Shown here: piece after piece, positions 26,897 through 33,705 of the stretch
Layout: every line of letters starts with the position of its first letter
Numbering within the stretch: position 1 is the stretch's first letter
DNA from: Rhodothermales bacterium
Lineage (GTDB): Bacteria; Bacteroidota; Rhodothermia; Rhodothermales; BA12
Direction of reading: 5' to 3'
Assembly: GCA_014879465.1 (NCBI GenBank)
Contig: JACSSA010000159.1
Span: forward strand, 1-45,324
Length of the DNA: 45,324 bases
Made by a program: the position numbers and the translations under genes
The notes under the pieces: model-generated
Told to the model about the DNA's origin: nothing
Databases searched by the model: none
The model's input: the letters and a program-made list of their open reading frames with translations, nothing else

Positions 26897-28891
26897 GTGC
26901 GCATTTTTTCGTCCGTCTTTGGAGCGCTGCTGGCCGCCCTGGCTTTCGCCGCCGGGGTGGCGTGGATGAGCTATCGCACGCCCCCTCCGCCCGCGACGCT
27001 ACGCCTTTCCGGGCTGAGCGCACCCGTCCGGTTGGCCTTTGACGACGGTACACCCGGAACGCCCCTTGACGTGACGGTGGCTTCGCTCGACGACCTCTGG
27101 CCGGCTCTCGGTGCAGCACAAGCCCGCGACCATTTGTGGACGATCTCGCTATGGCGTCAAGCGGCACGCAGCCGACTTGCGGTGTGGTTCGGCGACGGGG
27201 CTTTTCCGGTGGATCGGCTCACGAAGCGCCTTGCCCTCTACGACACCGCCTACACCCAGACGCTCACGTCCCAAGACCGCGAAGCCCTCGAACGGTTCGT
27301 TTCAGGCGTCAATGCCACGCTGACGACGAGGCGGGCCGTGCTCGATCCCAATCCTGCGCTCTTTCGGATCGCGCTGGAGCCGTGGACGGTAAGCGACGTT
27401 CTGGCCGTAGAGCGGCTGGCAGCGTGGCTCGCCGGTCGCCCCTTCTCCCACGAAGCCCCGCAGGCCGACCGCACCCTCGCGCACTTCGCCGCCCAAGACC
27501 GGCTGCTGCGCGACCTGCTCTGCGCCGACGCCTTCGACCAAAGCCGCGTCCTCGCCTACCGCCGCGACGATGGCGTCTACCTCGTTGCCCAGTGGATGAC
27601 GGGGTCAAGCGCCCTGCCTGTATTCCCAACCGTCCGTGTTCGCGTCGGCGATCAGGCTGGCGAGGCCACGCTGCTGCCCGGCACGCCGTTCCCGCTCGGC
27701 GGGCGGCTCGGCGCGTTTCGGTGGGCGATCCGCCCGGTAGGAACGGCAACCGTGGAAGCGCAAAGCGGCGACGATGGCTCGGAGCGATGGGCAACGCTAA
27801 CCAGCACCGACGGCTTCCTCGAAGAACACCGCTATGTGCGGCGGGCCGATGCTGTCCTGCTTGGCGATATCCAGCCGCCGCCTCGGCAGCCACAGGCCGA
27901 CACGCTCCGGCAGGCCGTCGTAGATTCCACGCCGCTTCCTGCACCAACGCCGGTGCCCGATTCCGTGCAGGCTTCCCCTGCCGAAGCGCGGTTTTGGTGG
28001 GTGCGATGGCGCGGCCTCGCCATCCCAACCGATGCCGGGCGCTGGCTGGCGCTCTGGCGCGGCATGCCGCAACCGCCCACGCTTCTGGCTCCGGCGATGA
28101 TCTGGACGAATGGGCAAGCGGTACGCCTCTGGGGCGATGGCCCGCGCGATGCCTACTGGGCGGTGCTGGCCCCCTCCAGCGAAGCCCCGTATTTGGCCGC
28201 TCGCCTCGCCCAAGTACTCCGCCAGCCCGGTGCCGTGCCCGAAGACGACGCTACGAGCGCGTGGGCGGAAGCGTGGGTGGCAGCATTGCGGCCGCGCGTG
28301 CTTGAAAACCGGCTTTCGCCCCGGCAACTCGAAGCCCTTCAGTACGTCCGCAACTGGACGTTCGGCTACTCGGCAGGCGACCTCGCGCCGACGCTTATCG
28401 AGGCGTGGGAGGCAGAAATCCGTCGACAAACTGGAAAAACGGTCGATGAGGCGGTCGCCGACACCAGCAACTTCTCCGGTTTGCGTTACACCAACGCATT
28501 TCGCGCCGCCGTTGATCGTGTGGCTGCAACCTACGGCCCGGATGTCACCGACTGGCGCTGGGGCACGCGAATGCCCGCAACCCGGCACTTCCCCGTGGCC
28601 TCGGTGGCTTCGCGCCTTCGCTACGACGTGCCTGCAGCCAGCCGCTACCGGCCGTTGCCGCTCGCCGGGGCGACCCACCCGACGACGCTCGCCTTTCTCC
28701 CCGGCGATCCCGCCGGCCATGCTACTGCCCCACTCGAACTGCGTCTACCTCCCAGCCCAGTACGCGACGAGCTTCGCCAGCTTCCGCCGCCATCGGGCGT
28801 ACTGGCCACCTATCGCTACCCCGAACGCCCCGTCGCATTTGCGCTGCGGGCCTCCCTTCCCGGTTTCACTTCTATTCTCCCTGCTCCGTGA
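26897..28891 (+). CDS. Penicillin-acylase-family protein, catalytic region degenerate
   Basis: GTG 26897 opens a signal-anchor (VRIFSSVFGALLAALAFAAGVAWM); the track's TTG 26831 precedes the likely -10. The 664-residue protein follows the S45 Ntn-hydrolase plan. The alpha-like half has LGAAQARDHLWTISLWRQAARSRLAVWFGD and EALERFVSGVNATL; the beta-like half has LLPGTPFPLGGRLGAFRWAI, and DWRWG near the end. The autocatalytic SNxW and NDPHL motifs of active members cannot be found; the nearest text reads QSRVLAYR and AQWMTG. Maturation and amide hydrolysis are therefore doubtful. It is probably periplasmic and membrane-tethered, and overlaps the kinase gene by GTGA. Confidence 0.8.
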   Translation: MRIFSSVFGALLAALAFAAGVAWMSYRTPPPPATLRLSGLSAPVRLAFDDGTPGTPLDVTVASLDDLWPALGAAQARDHLWTISLWRQAARSRLAVWFGDGAFPVDRLTKRLALYDTAYTQTLTSQDREALERFVSGVNATLTTRRAVLDPNPALFRIALEPWTVSDVLAVERLAAWLAGRPFSHEAPQADRTLAHFAAQDRLLRDLLCADAFDQSRVLAYRRDDGVYLVAQWMTGSSALPVFPTVRVRVGDQAGEATLLPGTPFPLGGRLGAFRWAIRPVGTATVEAQSGDDGSERWATLTSTDGFLEEHRYVRRADAVLLGDIQPPPRQPQADTLRQAVVDSTPLPAPTPVPDSVQASPAEARFWWVRWRGLAIPTDAGRWLALWRGMPQPPTLLAPAMIWTNGQAVRLWGDGPRDAYWAVLAPSSEAPYLAARLAQVLRQPGAVPEDDATSAWAEAWVAALRPRVLENRLSPRQLEALQYVRNWTFGYSAGDLAPTLIEAWEAEIRRQTGKTVDEAVADTSNFSGLRYTNAFRAAVDRVAATYGPDVTDWRWGTRMPATRHFPVASVASRLRYDVPAASRYRPLPLAGATHPTTLAFLPGDPAGHATAPLELRLPPSPVRDELRQLPPPSGVLATYRYPERPVAFALRASLPGFTSILPAP

Positions 28892-29811
28892 TTGTGATGC
28901 TTGGTGCCGACGCTGGCGGCACGAAAGTCGAAGCCCTTGCCGAGTCTGTCGACGGCCGCCGCCACGAGGCGCACGGCCCAGCCTGCAACCTCCAACGGCT
29001 TGGCAACGATGCCGCCGCCGATGTGCTCGAACGCCTCGTCCGCGAGTTGCTCGCCCACTACCCCGACGCCACGCGCCTCGTGCTGGCCGCAGGCCTGTCC
29101 GGCGCAGGCAATCCGGCCGACCGTGAACAGCTCACCCGCACGCTCCTCGCTCGTTTCAACGATCTTCCGCTCGACACCACCATCGTCGTCACACACGACG
29201 CCGACATCGCCCTCGAAGGCGCGTTTGGCACGGGCAGCGGGTTTATTGTGATTGCTGGCACCGGCTCGGTGGTCATGGCCCGCTCGCACGACGGCACGCT
29301 TCACCGCAAAGGCGGCTGGGGCTATTTGCTGGGCGACGAAGGCAGCGGCTACGCGGTCGGGATGGCGGCGCTTCGCCACCTCGCCGCCGTACTGGACGAC
29401 GCCCTTCCGCCCAGCGCGCTTTCGGGCGCGCTGCAACGCGAGCTGGCCCTTCCCGACCAAGCCGCGCTCATTCAAGCCGTCTACCGCGAAAACTTCCCGG
29501 TGCAACGGGCCGCGCCGTGGGTGTGCCGGGCTGCCGAAACCGGCGACGACGCCGCGCTCGATGTGCTGACCGACCAAGCCACTCGCCTTGCCGCGCAGGT
29601 GGCGCTGCTGGCCCGGTCGCTGGGCGAAAACGTAGCCCCCGCCGTGGCGTTGCTCGGCGGCCTCACCCGCGAGACGGTCTACCGCGACACCCTCACCCAC
29701 GCCATCCGCCACGCCGTGGCCGCCGACGGCCGAGCGTGGGCCATCGCGCCGCTTCCGTGCACGCCTGTCGAAGGAGCACTTCGGATGGCCCGGCGCATCG
29801 CGACCCCGTAA
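28888..29811 (+). CDS. BadF/BadG-type kinase, N-acetylglucosamine kinase-like
   Basis: A 307-residue ASKHA-fold kinase. MLGADAGGTKVEAL is the phosphate-1 loop, DADIALEGAFGTGSGFIVIAGTGSVVMA carries the catalytic-site and phosphate-2 GTGS, GGWGYLLGDEGSGYAVG is typical of GlcNAc/glucosamine kinases, and VALLGGLT the adenosine loop. It likely phosphorylates an amino sugar such as GlcNAc or anhydro-muropeptide sugar. The GTG start overlaps the stop of the acylase-like gene; ATG 28897 is an alternative. Its neighbours, an acylase-like protein and an outer-membrane receptor, hint at uptake and use of an amidated or amino-sugar compound, which is inference. Confidence 0.87.
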   Translation: MIVMLGADAGGTKVEALAESVDGRRHEAHGPACNLQRLGNDAAADVLERLVRELLAHYPDATRLVLAAGLSGAGNPADREQLTRTLLARFNDLPLDTTIVVTHDADIALEGAFGTGSGFIVIAGTGSVVMARSHDGTLHRKGGWGYLLGDEGSGYAVGMAALRHLAAVLDDALPPSALSGALQRELALPDQAALIQAVYRENFPVQRAAPWVCRAAETGDDAALDVLTDQATRLAAQVALLARSLGENVAPAVALLGGLTRETVYRDTLTHAIRHAVAADGRAWAIAPLPCTPVEGALRMARRIATP

Positions 29812-29813
29812 CG

Positions 29814-32468
29814 GTGAACGTGCGCGTCCTCGCCTCTCTCGTGCGCGTGCTTGCGCTTTTGCTCGTGGCCCTGTCGGCCGGAGCGCGGTGGGCGTTGGCC
29901 CAACCCGCACCGCGCTTTGTCTTGGACGTGCAAGGCGTCCCGCTGGCGGACGCGCTTCGAGAGGCGGCGCAGATGTCGGGGGTGGCGCTTTCGTACGAAT
30001 CGGCGTTGGTTGCAGGGAAACGGGCCACATGCCGCATCCAGACCGACGGCGTAGAGGCCCTTTTGGGATGCGTTCTGCGCGGCTCTGGGCTTGACCTTTC
30101 GCGCCAAAACGTCTCCACCTATACGCTCGTCCCCCGCAGCGATGCGACGCAGCCTGAGCCTGCTGCCCGCATCGCTGCAATTGTAGGTGTGGTGGTGGAC
30201 GAGGTGTCAGGGCAAGCGGTGGAAGACGCCGTGCTCACGCTTCTGCCGCCGGGGCGAACGCTGCGTTCCGGACGGTTTTTCGCTTTCTCCTCGCTCGCGC
30301 CGGGCACCTACCGCCTCCGGGCGTCTCATGTCGGCTTCGAGGATTTCGAACAGGTTGTTGAGCTTTCCAGCGGCCAGCGCACCCTGCGCCTGCGCCTGCG
30401 CCCCCACGCTGCCGAGCTTCCGCAGGTTGTGGTGGACGGACTTTCGGTGGCACGCCCATACATGCGCCTCGGCACCGACCAGCGCCCTGCTGAAGCGGCC
30501 ACATCTACCTCGAGCGTAGAAACGGCCGTTCCTTCGTTTGGCATCTCGCCATTGGCCGACTACCGCTTGCAAGGCTGGGGCGAAGGCGAGTACCTCCTCA
30601 CCCTCGATGGGGCACGGACGTTTCCCGTGCCAACGCTGCTGGGCATTGTAGGCCCGATGGGGCCGCTCGCCATCGGGCAAATCACGGCGCAGAAGGCCGC
30701 CTACGGCTCGCTCGTGGGATCCAGCGTTGTGGGACTTGTTGACGCCACCCATTACCTGCCCGATCAGCCGGAGGTGACGGCCCATCTTGACCCGTTCGTG
30801 GCCGAAATTCGCGCAGGCGGACGGCTGGCCTCCAACACGTCGTCGCGGGCGATGGTGTCCATCCACGCCAACCTGCCGGTCGAACGGGAAGTGGGGGCGC
30901 TGTCTCATGCCCTATCCGACCGGGTGCACCCGGATCCGCTGCTAAGCCGGTTGGTCGGCCCGGATACAGCAGCGCACCTGCCCATGGGCCTGCCCCGAAG
31001 CGGTGCGTCGCACTTCGATGCGCACGCGGCAGCGCATTACCAAGGCTCCGGCATCAACGCGGTGTCGGTGTCGGGCTATTACGGCTCTCGGCGGCTGCTC
31101 ACCCGTTACCCCGACGCCCCCGATAGCGACCGCGACGATCAAAGCTGGATGACGTACAACGGGCGTGCTCTTTGGCTCACCGGCCTCGGATCGCGCATGC
31201 TGCTGCGGCTTCGCGGCTCGCTGGCCGGCTACGAGCACGAAGCATTCGGCGAGATCGGCGGCGCTTCGGAAACGACCACGCTGCATACCCTCAACCGAGC
31301 ATTCCACTCATCGCTCGATGCTCGGCTTGACTTCGCGCTCAACGACGACATCCGCAGCGAGTTTGGGATGACGTACGAACGCCTCTCCACCCGTCTCACC
31401 GCCCCCACGCCGTCGGCGCAGTCGTATCACCACGCGTCCCGATCCGGGCTGCTCGCCGGCTTTGGCAGCCTGCGGCTCTCTCCAACGCCCATCGTCGAGG
31501 CCGAGCTGGGCGTGCGCATCGTATACGCCACCTCCCACCGGCGTTTCTACCCGGATCCCCACGTCACGCTCCGCATGGGCCAAGCCCAATCGCTTGTGGG
31601 ACCGTGGGCGGCGCGCATCGGCTTCGGTACGTTTCACCAGCATCTGCTGGCTAACCGTACCCCATCGTATAGCCCGGCTTCTCCGTTCGGGACGGATCTG
31701 GTATGGACCGTGCTCGACACGAGCCTCCAAATCCCTACTGCGGGGCACCTCGCGGCAGAAATGCGCCTTGAACCGTTGTCGTGGCTTGCCTTTCAAGCCG
31801 ATGGGTACTACCGCACCCAACGCCGTGCTCCCACAATCGCCTCGCCCGACACGGTATCGGGAACGGTCGCTTCCGCCGATTTTCTTCGCCTCGAGCAAGC
31901 CACAGGCTTCGGCCTTAGCCTGCTCGTGGATGTTCGCTACAAAGGCCTTGCAACTCAGGCCCGCTACGGCTACCACCGCACGCGTACCGAACATCCCTTT
32001 GCACCCAACTCAACGCGGAACCCTCCAGGCAGCCGTCCCCACTACGGAACGCTGGCGCTAACCCTCCGGCTGGCGAGGCACCTCGAAGGGCTGGCACGTC
32101 TCAACGTGGCCACATTCGACGGCTGGGCCTACCGGCTGGCCTACTACGCCGCTGCCGACGCGCTCCAACGCGGTACGATTCCCACCGATCGCGCCGAGGC
32201 CATCCGCCCGCTTATAGACGCTCTCGAACCCGACGCGCCCAACACTACGCTACCCGCGACCGTCCGGCTGGACGTGGGCGTCGGGTACCGGCGCACTTTC
32301 GGCCCGCTCGCCGCCCTGGCCCGCATCGAAGTTTATAACCTGCTCGACCGGACCAACCCCGACGAACAATCCTTGACCTACGATACCGGCGCACTCGCCG
32401 TGGCGCAGCGCCCTACGCTGCCCATCAGCCTTGCGGCGTCGCTGCGGGTGACGTGGAAAGATCGGTAG
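29814..32468 (+). CDS. TonB-dependent receptor with STN and carboxypeptidase-like domains
   Basis: GTG 29814 (GTG 29820 alternative) gives a signal peptide ending WALAQ. In order follow an STN domain (RFVLDVQGVPLADALREAAQMSGVALSYE, to about residue 105), a carboxypeptidase-regulatory-like domain (VVDEVSGQAVEDAVLTLLP through YRLRASHVGFEDFEQVV), a plug domain (YRLQGWGEGEYLLTLDGA, GSLVGSSVVGLVDATHYL), and a beta-barrel of about 600 residues. STN domains usually serve signalling to an anti-sigma factor, but no sigma/anti-sigma pair is beside it; in this phylum they also occur without one. The 884-residue protein is 2 nt after the kinase gene and its 3' end overlaps lspA by 44 nt. Confidence 0.88.
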   Translation: MNVRVLASLVRVLALLLVALSAGARWALAQPAPRFVLDVQGVPLADALREAAQMSGVALSYESALVAGKRATCRIQTDGVEALLGCVLRGSGLDLSRQNVSTYTLVPRSDATQPEPAARIAAIVGVVVDEVSGQAVEDAVLTLLPPGRTLRSGRFFAFSSLAPGTYRLRASHVGFEDFEQVVELSSGQRTLRLRLRPHAAELPQVVVDGLSVARPYMRLGTDQRPAEAATSTSSVETAVPSFGISPLADYRLQGWGEGEYLLTLDGARTFPVPTLLGIVGPMGPLAIGQITAQKAAYGSLVGSSVVGLVDATHYLPDQPEVTAHLDPFVAEIRAGGRLASNTSSRAMVSIHANLPVEREVGALSHALSDRVHPDPLLSRLVGPDTAAHLPMGLPRSGASHFDAHAAAHYQGSGINAVSVSGYYGSRRLLTRYPDAPDSDRDDQSWMTYNGRALWLTGLGSRMLLRLRGSLAGYEHEAFGEIGGASETTTLHTLNRAFHSSLDARLDFALNDDIRSEFGMTYERLSTRLTAPTPSAQSYHHASRSGLLAGFGSLRLSPTPIVEAELGVRIVYATSHRRFYPDPHVTLRMGQAQSLVGPWAARIGFGTFHQHLLANRTPSYSPASPFGTDLVWTVLDTSLQIPTAGHLAAEMRLEPLSWLAFQADGYYRTQRRAPTIASPDTVSGTVASADFLRLEQATGFGLSLLVDVRYKGLATQARYGYHRTRTEHPFAPNSTRNPPGSRPHYGTLALTLRLARHLEGLARLNVATFDGWAYRLAYYAAADALQRGTIPTDRAEAIRPLIDALEPDAPNTTLPATVRLDVGVGYRRTFGPLAALARIEVYNLLDRTNPDEQSLTYDTGALAVAQRPTLPISLAASLRVTWKDR

Positions 32469-33057
32469 CGGCCACCGGCACACGGGCCTTTATCGCCTGC
32501 TCAAACATGAGCTGGAACTTGGTCTGAAAGACGATGAACCCGATCACGCCGAAGACGATGCACATGTCGGCGACGTTCCAGATCGGGAAAAGTGCACGTT
32601 CGCCCAGCAGGGGCAAGTTCACGATGCCGATATCGACATGGACGAAGTCCACCACCTGCCCGCGAAACCACTGCGCCGGAGCCGGAAACGGCGAGCGCGC
32701 GAACGACTCGAACCACCCCCCTGCGCCAAAGAACACGCCGTAGGCCACCCGGTCGATGATGTTACCCAGCGCCCCGCCGAGAATCAGTGCGAGGCTGGCA
32801 CGGTAGGGCGTGTAGGCCCCGCGGATGTATCGAAGATAGAGCACGATGAGCACGGTGGCGAACACCGCGAAGGCCGTGACGACAAACGGAGGGCCGAGCG
32901 TCACGCCGAAGGCCATCCCCGGGTTGGTCGTATACGTCCACTTTAACCAGTCGCCAACGACGGGAATGGACTCGCCGAGGTACATCTTGCTCACCACCGT
33001 CAGCTTGATGATCTGATCCAGCAAAACGGCAACGAGAGTGATCCAGAGGACGCGCAT
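32425..33057 (-). CDS. lspA: Lipoprotein signal peptidase LspA
   Basis: LspA cleaves the signal peptide of diacylated prolipoproteins in the inner membrane. The 210-residue protein has four membrane segments and family motifs: LLDQIIKL, NPGMAFG, LILGGALGNIIDR (first catalytic Asp region) and FPIWNVADMCIVFG (second catalytic Asp). VVDFVHVDI lies between. The final 20 or so residues form a polar tail that lies antisense to the end of the receptor gene. It is the last gene of the minus-strand ileS-dksA-like-lspA run, an order common in Bacteroidota. Several lipoproteins in this window would be its substrates. Confidence 0.95.
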   Translation of the reverse strand: MRVLWITLVAVLLDQIIKLTVVSKMYLGESIPVVGDWLKWTYTTNPGMAFGVTLGPPFVVTAFAVFATVLIVLYLRYIRGAYTPYRASLALILGGALGNIIDRVAYGVFFGAGGWFESFARSPFPAPAQWFRGQVVDFVHVDIGIVNLPLLGERALFPIWNVADMCIVFGVIGFIVFQTKFQLMFEQAIKARVPVAATDLSTSPAATPQG

Positions 33058-33102
33058 ACGCTTATACGATTCTGCAGAAGGGGTTCGGAGTACTCGCCAG
33101 CC

Positions 33103-33189
33103 TCAAAACGACAGGCTCAGACCGGCATAGGTACCCCTAAAATGGATGCCATGGTGGGTGCCAGCGAGGTCATACCGTTGCACCGATCG
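33103..33189 (-). pseudogene. Possible remnant of an outer-membrane barrel C-terminus
   Basis: In the 198-bp gap between the TraR/DksA-like gene and lspA, 28 minus-strand codons bounded upstream by a TAG end ...GIHFRGTYAGLSLSF and a stop. The alternation of aromatic/hydrophobic and polar residues with a terminal Phe is the usual signature of an outer-membrane beta-barrel's last strand. There is no usable start, so a gene fragment is suggested. Other short frames cross the same bases on both strands, so this could be chance. Confidence 0.3.
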
Positions 33190-33255
33190 CTAAGCAACGA
33201 GATGACCGCTTCGTCCCACGCGACGACACCATTTGGAGTTTGGTTTTAGGCCACC

Positions 33256-33678
33256 TTAGCGGCGACCGGTTTTGCCTTCGACGCTGGTTTCGGTGTGCGG
33301 CACCACCATCAGCCGCTCTTTGGCGATGGGCTTGCCCGTCACCTTGCACACGCCGTAGGTTTTGTGGCGAATGCGTTCGAGCGCCCGTTCGAGGTAGCCG
33401 ACGTATTTCTGCTCGCGCGCCACCATCAGGTACATTTTCTCCCGCTCCATCGCGTCGGTGCCCGCATCGGCCATATGGAACGAATACGCCGTGTCGTTCT
33501 CGGCGTGGTCGCGGGCGTTGGCCAGCTGCGCCTTCATCGACTCGATGTCTTCGATGGCCTCCCGGCGCTTTTTGAGGATGAGTTGGCGAAATTCCTCCAG
33601 CTCCTCGTCGGTGAACGGCGTGCGGCGCTCGTTCGGGTCGGGCGGAAGGATGGGGGTTTCGATGGGGAGTTCGGACAT
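33256..33678 (-). CDS. TraR/DksA-family protein with lost zinc ligands
   Basis: ATG 33678 (MSELPIETPILPP) is preferred to the track's GTG 33699. The 140-residue product has a coiled-coil hairpin (FRQLILKKRREAIEDIESMKAQL and MEREKMYLMVAREQKYVGYLERALERI) with acidic residues at the tip, ADAGTDAME. The globular end reads YGVCKVTGKPIAKERLMVVPHTETSVEG. Where DksA has four Cys, only the first remains; the others are Thr, Ser and Gly. It would bind RNA polymerase's secondary channel and alter transcription at rRNA and other promoters, as inferred from the family. It lies 27 nt after ileS and 198 nt before lspA. Confidence 0.88.
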   Translation of the reverse strand: MSELPIETPILPPDPNERRTPFTDEELEEFRQLILKKRREAIEDIESMKAQLANARDHAENDTAYSFHMADAGTDAMEREKMYLMVAREQKYVGYLERALERIRHKTYGVCKVTGKPIAKERLMVVPHTETSVEGKTGRR

Positions 33679-33705
33679 CGTCGTCGAGGGGGGCCGCACC
33701 GGGAC

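Noticed and set aside
26784-27167. N-terminal extension of the S41 peptidase
   Set aside because: It would overlap the divergent acylase-like gene and lacks homology; the ATG at 26783 begins a membrane anchor.
33119-33249. Other short ORFs in the dksA-like to lspA gap, including a 35-codon plus-strand ORF from 33142
   Set aside because: No homology, start context or composition to choose between three overlapping frames; only the barrel-like tail was kept, at low confidence.
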